DNA from: Methanoculleus marisnigri
Lineage (GTDB): Archaea; Halobacteriota; Methanomicrobia; Methanomicrobiales; Methanoculleaceae
NCBI GenBank assembly: GCA_002503885.1
Contig: DASQ01000130.1
Coordinates: forward strand, 1 to 36,795
Length of the DNA: 36,795 bases
Reading direction: 5' to 3'
Below the pieces are notes generated by a model. The model was not told the origin of the DNA, made no database searches, and saw nothing but the letters and a program-made list of their open reading frames with translations. The position numbers were made by a program, and so were the translations under genes. Shown piece by piece: positions 7,382 to 14,194 of the stretch. The first letter of the stretch is position 1; each line of letters opens with the position of its first letter.

Positions 7382-7702
7382 ATGGATAACCTGGGGATCC
7401 TTGCCGGGAAGGAGGAACCCCTCCCGGTATTTTCAAGGGTCGTCGAGGCGCTCGAGAACTACGAGGAGTTCCCCTTCCTGCTCGAGCCTATCTATCATGA
7501 GGTCTCAGATCTCGATGACGAGGATATCGACCGCCTGCGGTTCGGCCTCGTCCGCCTGCAGGTCTACGCCGACATCCACCGCTACGAGGATATGGAAGCG
7601 GCCCAGCGGATGAAGTATGTGGCCTCGACACTTGAGAGGGTGCTCTTCGGCAGGCTCCTCCTCGAAGGAGAAGAAGCCGGCGACAAGCACCAGTGCTGCT
7701 GA
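7382..7702 (+). CDS. Small acidic protein cotranscribed with mrp
   Basis: A 106-residue protein starting 1 nt after mrp, so almost certainly translated from the same mRNA. I do not recognise a family. It is rich in Glu, Asp and Leu, predicted mainly helical, without signal peptide or membrane segment. Its last six residues are K-H-Q-C-C-stop preceded by D, giving a C-terminal Cys-Cys pair with nearby His. This could bind metal or an iron-sulfur cluster, which would suit an accessory of an iron-sulfur carrier, but that is inference from position alone. Confidence 0.75.
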   Translation: MDNLGILAGKEEPLPVFSRVVEALENYEEFPFLLEPIYHEVSDLDDEDIDRLRFGLVRLQVYADIHRYEDMEAAQRMKYVASTLERVLFGRLLLEGEEAGDKHQCC

Positions 7703-7715
7703 GCGGCCTGAAATC

Positions 7716-7727
7716 GCAGTCTTTTTG
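7716..7727 (+). terminator. T-tract terminator of the mrp operon
   Basis: GCAGTCTTTTTG occurs about 15 nt after the stop codon. A second T5 tract lies at 7775-7779. The rest of 7703-7894 holds a GC-rich hairpin (about 7848-7866) and no gene. Confidence 0.4.
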
Positions 7728-7883
7728 TGCTCGCGTTCACCACGTCCGCGCCCCGAGGGCCACTGATACTCTTATTTTTGTCGCGAGACTGCAGGGCCGG
7801 AGGGGGCGTCGTTTCGTCCGCCACCCTTGGAGGCGGTATGGGCACTTGCGCACCCCGGTGTGCGAAAACAGCTCGCACGCCCG

Positions 7884-7890
7884 AAAAAAA
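7884..7890 (-). terminator. T-tract terminator of glnA
   Basis: Seven consecutive T on the minus strand begin 4 nt after the glnA stop codon. This matches archaeal oligo-T termination. Confidence 0.5.
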
Positions 7891-7894
7891 GAGG

Positions 7895-9226
7895 TTAGTA
7901 TGTTGCGAGATAGCGGTCGAGTTCCCAGGGGTGGACCGCCGTCCGGAAAGCATCCCACTCGGCTTCTGCGACGCTCGTGAGGGCATCGACGACGTGGGGG
8001 CCGAACGCCCTGCAGATGAGGTCGTCGGCGAGCAGGTCCCGGTGGGCCTCGGCGAGGTCCCCGGGCAGCGTCTCGATCCCGGCGTGTCTCCGATCATCGC
8101 ATGTCATGTGATAGACGTTCCTATCGATGCCGCACGGAGGCTCGATCTCCTCCCGGACGCCCTCCATCCCGGCGGCGAGCATCGCGGCGAAGGCGAGGTA
8201 GGGGTTGCAGGTCGGGTCGGGGCTGCGGAACTCGACCCGGGTGCTGTTGCCACGGGGGCTCGGGACCCGGACGAGGGCCGAGCGGTTCCCGGCGCTCCAG
8301 CTGACGTAGCAGGGTGCCTCGTAGCCGGGGACGAGCCGTTTGTAGGAGTTGATCGTCGGGTTTGCGACCCGGGTGATGGCCGGCGCGTGGCGGAGCAGTC
8401 CGCCGATGAAGTGCATGCAGGTCTCTGAGAGCTGCAGCGGGGCGTCGGGGTCGTAGAAGGCGTTTTTACCATCCTTCGCGAGCGAACAGTTCACGTGCAT
8501 CCCGCTCCCGCAGATGCCGTAGATCGGCTTGGCCATGAACGATGCGTGCAGGCCGCGCATCAGCGCTATCGTTTTGGCCGCGAACTTGAAGGTGATGACG
8601 TTGTCCGCGGTGTGGAGGGCGTCGCTGTACTTGAAGTCGATCTCGTGCTGGCTCTCGGCGACCTCGTGGTGAGACGCCTCGATATCGAACCCCATCTCGG
8701 TGAGGGCGAGGATGATCTCGCGCCGGACGTCCTCCGCAAGGTCGGTGGGCGCGAGGTCGAAGTAACCGCCGGCGTCCTGGAACTGCGTGGTCGGTCGGCC
8801 GTCAAGCATCTTAAAGAGGAAGAACTCCAGCTCCGGCCCGGTGTTGAAGACGTACCCGTCCTTCGCGGCGTCCTCCATCGCCATGCGGAGCACGTAGCGC
8901 GGGTCGCCCTCGAAGGGTTTGCCGCTGCTGGCCTTGTAGACGTCGCATACGAAACGTGCCTCCGCATACTTCCCCGACCGCCAGGGCAGGAGAGTGTAGG
9001 TGGAGAGGTCGGGTCTGAGCACCATGTCGGACTCCTCGATCCGGACGAACCCTTCAATCGACGACCCGTCAAACCCGATACCATCGGTCAGGGCTTTTTC
9101 AGCCTGCTTCACCGGGATGGCGACGTTCTTGGGCATGCCGAGAAGGTCGGTAAACTGCAGGCGAAGGAATCGGACGTTGTCCTGTTCGACGCGCTCAAGC
9201 ATCGCAGAAGTGGCATCACGGGGCAT
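7895..9226 (-). CDS. glnA: Glutamine synthetase type I
   Basis: A 443-residue type I glutamine synthetase, which joins ammonia to glutamate using ATP and forms dodecamers. Motifs include the D-G-S-S-I-E-G-F latch near residue 53, G-P-E-L-E-F-F near 128, G-S-G-M-H-V-N near 240, the N-P-T-I-N-S-Y-K-R-L-V-P-G-Y-E-A-P glutamate/ATP region, N-R-S-A-L-V-R-V-P and R-V-E-F-R-S-P-D. The length fits the GS-I-alpha class, which lacks the adenylylation loop, so control is likely by transcription and by effector proteins. ATG 9226 is without a ribosome binding site but sits about 27 nt after a TATA box, suggesting a leaderless mRNA; ATG 9202 is an alternative. It diverges from the glutamate synthase remnant, the partner pathway for ammonia assimilation. 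Confidence 0.93.
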   Translation of the reverse strand: MPRDATSAMLERVEQDNVRFLRLQFTDLLGMPKNVAIPVKQAEKALTDGIGFDGSSIEGFVRIEESDMVLRPDLSTYTLLPWRSGKYAEARFVCDVYKASSGKPFEGDPRYVLRMAMEDAAKDGYVFNTGPELEFFLFKMLDGRPTTQFQDAGGYFDLAPTDLAEDVRREIILALTEMGFDIEASHHEVAESQHEIDFKYSDALHTADNVITFKFAAKTIALMRGLHASFMAKPIYGICGSGMHVNCSLAKDGKNAFYDPDAPLQLSETCMHFIGGLLRHAPAITRVANPTINSYKRLVPGYEAPCYVSWSAGNRSALVRVPSPRGNSTRVEFRSPDPTCNPYLAFAAMLAAGMEGVREEIEPPCGIDRNVYHMTCDDRRHAGIETLPGDLAEAHRDLLADDLICRAFGPHVVDALTSVAEAEWDAFRTAVHPWELDRYLATY

Positions 9227-9228
9227 GT

Positions 9229-9278
9229 GGAAGTCAACTTCTACCCGATGGCATAAATACCTACTGACATAAATATAC
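9229..9278 (-). promoter_or_regulatory. glnA promoter with NrpR-like operator
   Basis: Two TATA-like boxes appear on the minus strand: GTATATTTATG (9268-9278) and GTATTTATGC (9251-9260). Between the second box and the ATG lies AGAA-GTTGAC-TTCC (9229-9242), a 7 of 8 match to the GGAA-N6-TTCC operator of the methanogen nitrogen repressor NrpR. Position and target gene fit, but NrpR itself is not in the window. Confidence 0.4.
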
Positions 9279-9327
9279 CCGGGCAGAATTATAGTAAACG
9301 GCAGCAGAAGATACCGCCGGGGCTACC

Positions 9328-9527
9328 ATGTGTGGCAGATCAGGTGCAGCGGACAGGATGCCCCGGAGGGTGAACGATCCGGCATCCGGCAGGCCCTCTT
9401 CACGATGAACGAGCGCGGCAGCATCCGTGAGGGCACGGGCCCTGGAGACGCCGGGATAGATAGCCTCGATAATCTGCAGGGCAACCTCGACCGATTCCGG
9501 GCTTCTATGTCGGACGAGGGTCCCTGA
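9328..9527 (+). pseudogene. Remnant of glutamate synthase glutaminase domain (GltB domain 1)
   Basis: ATG-TGT-GGC at 9328 gives M-C-G-R-S-G-A-A-D-R-M-P, like the N-terminus of class II glutamine amidotransferases with catalytic Cys2. That frame stops after 26 codons. A frame shifted by two bases then reads G-I-R-Q-A-L-F-T-M-N-E-R-G-S, closely resembling the next conserved segment of archaeal stand-alone glutamate synthase GATase proteins, before ending at 9527. The functional domain needs over 300 residues, so this is a frameshifted, severely truncated relic. It stands immediately upstream of the GXGXG domain gene, where the intact GATase gene is normally found in archaeal split gltB loci. 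Confidence 0.55.
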
Positions 9528-9565
9528 TCTTCCCGACACCAGGCCGGTGGGAGCGTGAGCAAACA

Positions 9566-10303
9566 ATGACAAAACAGGTCACGATCGATGCGAAGGGAGT
9601 GCACTACACTCCCTTAAACCAGCAGATCCGGAAGGCCGTGGAGGACGGTGCCGACGAGATCATCATCAACAATGTCCTCGGACAGCGGTTCATCGGCGAC
9701 GGTCTCCGGGGAGACGCCACCATCCAGGTCCACGGTGTCGCGGGCGGCGATCTCGCCATGTTCATGAGCGGGCCGACCGTCATTGTCCACGGCAACGCGG
9801 AGCACGCGCCCGGCAACACAATGGATGCCGGGAAGGTAGTGATCCACGGGAGCGCCGGCGACGCGGTGGCGCACAGCATGCGGGGCGGCAAGGTCTTTGT
9901 CCGCGGAGATATCGGCTACCGGGGCGGAATCCACATGAAGCAGTATGAAGGCGAGCGCCCCATACTGGTCGTCGGGGGATCCGCTCAGACATTCCTTGGT
10001 GAATACATGGCGGGCGGCCTCCTGATCGTCCTTGGTCTCGACGGGGTCATGAAGGCCCGCGAGATCGGGAGCGGGATCCACGGCGGAGAGATAGTCATCC
10101 GTGGGGACGTGGATGACGCCTGCCTCGCTCCCGGGGCAAAGAAGGTGCCGCTCACGGATGAGGACAGGAGAAGGATTGCCCCGGTTATCCGGGAATTTGC
10201 GGGAGAATTCGGGATCGATGCGGAACCGCTGGTCAACGCGGACTACACCCGGATCATTCCTGCGAGCGCAAGGCCCTTTGCCGGGAAGTATACGTGGGAG
10301 TGA
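9566..10303 (+). CDS. Glutamate synthase GXGXG-domain protein (GltB domain 3)
   Basis: A 245-residue stand-alone version of the C-terminal GXGXG domain of glutamate synthase, a right-handed beta-helix that supports the synthase domain structurally. The stretch from G-Q-R-F-I-G-D-G-L through F-M-S-G-P-T, G-N-T-M-D-A-G, M-R-G-G-K and F-L-G-E-Y-M-A-G-G matches GltB rather than the related formylmethanofuran dehydrogenase subunit C. ATG 9566 follows a modest GTGAG. In archaea with a split GltB, separate genes encode GATase, GXGXG and FMN/iron-sulfur synthase domains. Here the GATase is a relic and the synthase domain is absent from the window. Its present role, if any, is unclear. Confidence 0.85.
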   Translation: MTKQVTIDAKGVHYTPLNQQIRKAVEDGADEIIINNVLGQRFIGDGLRGDATIQVHGVAGGDLAMFMSGPTVIVHGNAEHAPGNTMDAGKVVIHGSAGDAVAHSMRGGKVFVRGDIGYRGGIHMKQYEGERPILVVGGSAQTFLGEYMAGGLLIVLGLDGVMKAREIGSGIHGGEIVIRGDVDDACLAPGAKKVPLTDEDRRRIAPVIREFAGEFGIDAEPLVNADYTRIIPASARPFAGKYTWE

Positions 10304-10308
10304 TAGGC

Positions 10309-11328
10309 ATGGAGATGAAGACATACAAGGACCTGGAGTCCGAGGTCTGGGCTACGGACCTCTGTTCCGGGTGCGGGGCGTGCGTGGCAGTCTGCCCGGC
10401 GGATGCCCTCCGGTTCGCGCCGGGGAACACCGATACACCGGTGAACATCGGCTACTGTAAGGCCGAGAACGACAGCGTACCCTGCGGGGCATGCTACGCG
10501 GCCTGCCCAAGGGTCGACCTCGCGGCGCAGGAGGAGATGCTCGGGCCGTACCGCGAGATCGTTGCGGCCCGGTCGCTCTTCCCGGTTGAGCGAAAGCAGA
10601 GCGGCGGTGCTGTGACGGCGATCCTCGCGAGCGCCCTCGATGAGGGGCTGATCGATGCGGTCGTCACGGTGACGGCCGACCCCTGGACAATGAAGCCGTC
10701 GTCAGCGGTGATCACCTCCTCGGAAGAACTCATCCAGCACGCCGGGAGCCGCTATTCCTGGTGGGTGCCGCTTCTCGCATCCCTCAAGGAGGCAGTCGTC
10801 ACCCGGAAGTACCGGCACATTGCCGTCGTGGGCGTGCCCTGTGCGGCGCGGGCGGCGCAGGCAATCCGGGCGAGCAACCACGAACTCCTCCAGCCCTACG
10901 CGAAGGCGATCCGGCTCGTGATCGGCCTTTTCTGCACGGAGACCTTCGACTACGCAAAATTGGTCGAGGGGAAACTGCAGTCCGAGCGCCGGATCGAGCC
11001 CTGGGAGATCCGCCGCCTGGACATCAGGGGAAAACTGGACGTCTACCTGCAGGACGAGCGGCATGTCTCCATCCCGCTCGCCGAACTGGAGGAGGCTGTC
11101 CGGCCCGGATGCCGGGTCTGCACCGACTTTACGGCGGTAGAAGCGGATGTCTCGGCAGGGGCTGTCGGTTCGTCCGACGGCTGCACGACACTCGTTATCC
11201 GAAACGACATCGGAAAGGGGTTCGTTGACCGGGCGATCCGGCAGGGAAAACTTCTGACCGGCGGCAGCGTCGACCTCGCCGCGATCGAGCGCCTGGCCGC
11301 GAGAAAGGCAGAGCGCCGGCAGAAATAA
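10309..11328 (+). CDS. FrhB/FdhB-like F420-reducing flavoprotein with ferredoxin domain
   Basis: A 339-residue member of the coenzyme F420 hydrogenase/dehydrogenase beta subunit family. Such proteins bind FAD and iron-sulfur clusters and pass electrons between F420 and a partner enzyme. The N-terminus has a [4Fe-4S] motif C19-x2-C22-x2-C25-x3-C29-P and a second Cys cluster in P-C-G-A-C-Y-A-A-C-P. The Q-S-G-G-A-V-T segment and G-V-P-C-A-A-R-A-A-Q are typical of FrhB. ATG 10309 is chosen because GGAG (10297-10300) lies 8 nt upstream, within the end of the GXGXG gene. In split archaeal glutamate synthase loci such a protein probably supplies reductant to the synthase; here its usual partner is missing. 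A T6 terminator follows. Confidence 0.85.
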   Translation: MEMKTYKDLESEVWATDLCSGCGACVAVCPADALRFAPGNTDTPVNIGYCKAENDSVPCGACYAACPRVDLAAQEEMLGPYREIVAARSLFPVERKQSGGAVTAILASALDEGLIDAVVTVTADPWTMKPSSAVITSSEELIQHAGSRYSWWVPLLASLKEAVVTRKYRHIAVVGVPCAARAAQAIRASNHELLQPYAKAIRLVIGLFCTETFDYAKLVEGKLQSERRIEPWEIRRLDIRGKLDVYLQDERHVSIPLAELEEAVRPGCRVCTDFTAVEADVSAGAVGSSDGCTTLVIRNDIGKGFVDRAIRQGKLLTGGSVDLAAIERLAARKAERRQK

Positions 11329-11332
11329 TACC

Positions 11333-11338
11333 TTTTTT
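11333..11338 (+). terminator. T-tract terminator after the FrhB-like gene
   Basis: TTTTTT begins 5 nt after the stop codon. The following 190 bases up to the palindrome at 11529 show no convincing gene. Confidence 0.45.
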
Positions 11339-11528
11339 AGCGTCCCTCGGGAGCCCGGTGGTTTCCGGCTTCCGGACCTTCGAAAAAGATCCCCTCCGGT
11401 GTACGCCGGGTAGCAATCAGCCTCCCGGTAGCCTCCGGAAAGAACACCGACACCTTCAAGGCCGCCGGATCCCCGTGAAGCAAACGCTTTCACCCACTCA
11501 TCCGGGGAGATTCATATGGCATGATGTA

Positions 11529-11542
11529 TCATACTAGTATGA
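11529..11542. promoter_or_regulatory. Perfect 14-bp palindrome upstream of the abrB-like gene
   Basis: TCATACTAGTATGA is its own reverse complement. An overlapping ATGAT-GT-ATCAT repeat lies at 11521-11532, and a possible TATA box (TTCATATG) at 11511-11518 would start transcription near the palindrome. It is a natural candidate for autoregulation by the AbrB-like protein that follows. Confidence 0.5.
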
Positions 11543-11576
11543 AAAATATGAATAATCCGACGAGGTGACCAGAATC

Positions 11577-11837
11577 ATGTTCCACAACCACCGCTGCCAT
11601 CACGACCATGACGGCAGGAAACACATCTTCGGGACGGCCAGGGTCGGCAAACGCGGCCAGATCGTCATCCCGAAAGAGGCCCGCGAGATCTTCGACATCA
11701 AACCCGGTGACACACTGATGGTCCTCGGCGACGAGGAGCATGGGCTCGCCGTTGTCAAGGCGGAGAAATTCCGCCGGATCGCAGAGGAGATGCTCCGAAT
11801 CTTTGAAAAGGCGCCGGAAGAGCCGCCCGAGGAGTGA
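11577..11837 (+). CDS. AbrB/SpoVT-type regulator with His-rich N-terminus
   Basis: An 86-residue protein with an AbrB-type swapped-hairpin DNA-binding domain (V-G-K-R-G-Q-I-V-I-P-K-E-A-R-E-I-F-D-I-K-P-G-D-T, about residues 22-46). The first 16 residues are M-F-H-N-H-R-C-H-H-D-H-D-G-R-K-H, with six His and one Cys, a probable metal-binding tail. ATG 11577 is preceded by GAGGTGA at 8 nt; GTG 11565 falls inside that site and is rejected. It is followed 16 nt later by the ABC ATPase and permease genes, so it probably regulates the exporter, perhaps through the palindrome at 11529. Metal sensing is inference from composition. Confidence 0.85.
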   Translation: MFHNHRCHHDHDGRKHIFGTARVGKRGQIVIPKEAREIFDIKPGDTLMVLGDEEHGLAVVKAEKFRRIAEEMLRIFEKAPEEPPEE

Positions 11838-11853
11838 ACAAGGAGCTGCTCGA

Positions 11854-12873
11854 ATGCACACGGATGCACCAGGCCATGGAGCCGGACCCACGCCGGCCAT
11901 ACACGTCAATAACCTGACAAAGTCCTTCGACGGTTTCACCGCCGTCGACGGCATCTCGTTTACCATCGAGGGCGGCGAGATCTTCGGGCTGCTCGGCCCG
12001 AACGGAGCGGGAAAGACAACGACCATCTCGATGCTCGCGACGATGCAGAAACCCACCTCGGGAACGGCGACGGTCAACGGCCATGATATCGTGACCGATG
12101 AAGACAACGTCCGGAGATCCATCGGGATCGTCTTCCAGGACCAGAGCCTGGACGAAGAACTGACGGCATACGAGAACATGGACTTCCATGGCCGCCTCTA
12201 CCGGATCGGCGGGGAGGAGCGTCGGCAGCGTATCGACGAACTCCTGACCCTCGTCGAGCTCGAAGACCGGAAAGACGACCTCGTCAAGACCTACTCGGGC
12301 GGTATGCGCCGGCGGCTCGAGATCGCCCGGGGGCTGCTCCATGAGCCGAAAGTGCTCTTCCTGGATGAGCCCACCCTCGGCCTCGACCCGCAGACGCGAA
12401 ACCATCTCTGGGAGTATATCGCGCGGTTAAACGAAGAGAAGGGTATCACCATCATCCTCACCACCCACTACATGGAGGAGGCCGACCGGCTCTGCGATCG
12501 GGTTGCGATCATCGACCGCGGGACGATCATCGCGCTCGACACCGCAGAGAACCTGAAAGCCTCGATCGGCGGCGACGTCGTCACCATAGCCTCAGTTGAC
12601 CCCGGCGCAATTGCCGGCCTCCTGGCCGCCCCGTGGATCTCCGGGATCGAGTGTCACGACGGGCTGGTAACGATCCGCCTGCAGGATGCCGACCAGCACA
12701 TCCCCGGGATCGTGACCGCCATCCACCAGAAGGGTATCGGCATCACCTCGCTCTCGGTGCATAAGCCGACGCTCGAGGACGTATTCCTGCATTATACGGG
12801 GAGGACGATCCGGGAGGAGGAAGCGAGCGGCAACGAGGCGACGCGCATGTTCCACCGGGCAAGGAGGCGCTAA
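11854..12873 (+). CDS. ABC-2 type exporter ATP-binding protein (DrrA-like)
   Basis: A 339-residue ATPase subunit of a DrrA/CcmA-type exporter. It shows Walker A G-P-N-G-A-G-K-T-T near residue 50, the signature Y-S-G-G-M-R-R-R-L-E, Walker B V-L-F-L-D-E-P-T-L-G-L-D-P and the H-loop T-T-H-Y-M-E-E-A-D. The C-terminal 100 residues form the extension typical of this subfamily. ATG 11854 lies 8 nt after AAGGAG; reading further upstream would overlap the regulator. The permease gene starts 2 nt after its stop codon. The family includes drug, antibiotic and polysaccharide exporters; the cargo here cannot be predicted. Confidence 0.9.
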   Translation: MHTDAPGHGAGPTPAIHVNNLTKSFDGFTAVDGISFTIEGGEIFGLLGPNGAGKTTTISMLATMQKPTSGTATVNGHDIVTDEDNVRRSIGIVFQDQSLDEELTAYENMDFHGRLYRIGGEERRQRIDELLTLVELEDRKDDLVKTYSGGMRRRLEIARGLLHEPKVLFLDEPTLGLDPQTRNHLWEYIARLNEEKGITIILTTHYMEEADRLCDRVAIIDRGTIIALDTAENLKASIGGDVVTIASVDPGAIAGLLAAPWISGIECHDGLVTIRLQDADQHIPGIVTAIHQKGIGITSLSVHKPTLEDVFLHYTGRTIREEEASGNEATRMFHRARRR

Positions 12874-12875
12874 GG

Positions 12876-13625
12876 GTGGATATCGTCTATACTATCTGGC
12901 TGCGGAACGTCAAGCGTTACCTGCGGTCGAAGAGCAGGATCCTCGGCAGCCTCGGGATGCCCCTTTTCTTCATGCTGGTGCTCGGCTTCGGGCTGAACTC
13001 GATCGTCCAGATCCCCGGCACGGAAGAGGGGTACATGAACTTCATCATCCCCGGCATCGTGGCCATGAGCGTCCTCTTCACCTCGGTCTTCTCCGGGATC
13101 CAGATCATCTGGGACAAACAGTTCGGGTTCCTGAAAGAGACCCTGGTCGCCCCGGTCTCGCGCCTCGAGATCATGCTCGGCCAGACGCTCGGCGGAGCGA
13201 CGACGGCGGTCATCCAGGGGCTGATCCTCATGGTGCTGGCGCTCTTCATCGGGCTCCAGCCCACCGGCATTGCAGGGTTCCTGATCGCCGTCGGGTTCAT
13301 GGCGCTGATCGGTGTGCTCTTCACCGCATTCGGCATTGCGATTGCGTCGAGGATGGAGGATATGCACGGCTTCCAGCTCGTCATGAACTTCGTGATCTTC
13401 CCGATCTTCGGGCTCTCGGGAGCGCTCTTCCCCATCGACAACCTGCCCGCCTGGCTCCGGCCGCTGACGCTTGCCAACCCCCTGACCTACGGCGTCGAGG
13501 GGATCCGCTACGGTCTCTCCGGGACGGCCCAGATCCACCCGCTCGTCAGCCTCGCCGTCATGGTCGGCTGTGCCGTGCTCATGACCGTCGTCGGGGCGTA
13601 CCTCTTCCGGAAGATCCGCACCTGA
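12876..13625 (+). CDS. ABC-2 type exporter permease (DrrB-like)
   Basis: A 249-residue integral membrane protein of the ABC-2 permease family with about six membrane segments. The N-terminus (R-N-V-K-R-Y-L-R-S-K-S-R) is the usual positively charged entry to helix 1. Motifs near the C-terminus such as F-G-L-S-G-A-L-F-P-I-D-N-L-P and N-P-L-T-Y-G-V-E-G-I-R match DrrB/NodJ-type permeases. The start is GTG 12876 with AAGGAGG 8 nt upstream, inside the ATPase gene, so the two are translationally linked. It completes a regulator-ATPase-permease operon. Confidence 0.9.
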   Translation: MDIVYTIWLRNVKRYLRSKSRILGSLGMPLFFMLVLGFGLNSIVQIPGTEEGYMNFIIPGIVAMSVLFTSVFSGIQIIWDKQFGFLKETLVAPVSRLEIMLGQTLGGATTAVIQGLILMVLALFIGLQPTGIAGFLIAVGFMALIGVLFTAFGIAIASRMEDMHGFQLVMNFVIFPIFGLSGALFPIDNLPAWLRPLTLANPLTYGVEGIRYGLSGTAQIHPLVSLAVMVGCAVLMTVVGAYLFRKIRT

Positions 13626-13655
13626 GGGGCGGGGTTCCAGGGGTTACCCCCACTC

Positions 13656-13702
13656 GAAGACCTTCGGTCTTCTCATGCTCTGGTTCTTCGCACCTTCGGT
13701 GC
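13656..13702. terminator. Tandem hairpins between convergent genes
   Basis: GAAGACC-TTC-GGTCTTC (13656-13672) and GCACC-TTC-GGTGC (13690-13702) are each followed by CTCATGCTC, so this is a duplicated hairpin unit. It lies between the permease gene and the opposing small membrane protein gene and could terminate both. Similar pieces recur near 24550 and 35395. Confidence 0.45.
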
Positions 13703-13948
13703 TCATGCTCCTGCCGGGACGGCAGTCGCACTCCGAACCGTCGCACCCCGCACGGCCTGTGCAGCCGCATATCCGATCCCGATCGCGATGATCGGGATGG
13801 TGAGGTAGCGAAGGCCGATCTGGGCCATGTAGGTGCCGGCGTCCATCCCCGAGAGGGGCAGGAGGACGACGCCGTCGAGCAGGGCGCCTTCCCGGATGAA
13901 GCGGGCATGCACGCCCTTAAAAGAGACCAGGATGAGGAGTATCAGCAT
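13703..13948 (-). CDS. Small membrane protein, unknown function
   Basis: An 81-residue protein with two likely membrane helices: residues 1-10 (M-L-I-L-L-I-L-V-S-F) and about 48-65 (L-R-Y-L-T-I-P-I-I-A-I-G-I-G-Y-A-A-A). No family recognised. ATG 13948 is preferred because a TATA box (AATATATCAT on the minus strand, 13969-13978) is centred about 26 nt upstream, which fits a leaderless transcript; a longer frame to 14020 would start upstream of that promoter. It converges on the ABC permease gene. Coding status rests on the promoter and the membrane pattern. Confidence 0.5.
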   Translation of the reverse strand: MLILLILVSFKGVHARFIREGALLDGVVLLPLSGMDAGTYMAQIGLRYLTIPIIAIGIGYAAAQAVRGATVRSATAVPAGA

Positions 13949-14194
13949 TTTTAACCGGGATTCGAGGTATGATATATTGCCCACTAAGGAAGGTTTATCA
14001 AATTGCAGGGGAGAATGCACTCGAGTACCGGGGAACCGCAGTCACTCCGGTTCTAACCCCGGTACACCAGGTAACGTCGACCGGAGGGGGCTATGGACCG
14101 GTGGACCTGTCAGGTGCAGCATTTCATAAAACCCCGTAAATCGGTTAGATCAAGGTACGCAGAGGACCCCGTACCGCTTCCCCGTGGGGCGTGC

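Noticed and set aside
9261..9572. Minus-strand 103-codon frame in the glnA-gltB gap
   Set aside because: It is antisense to the GATase remnant, spans the divergent promoter region and has no family signature.
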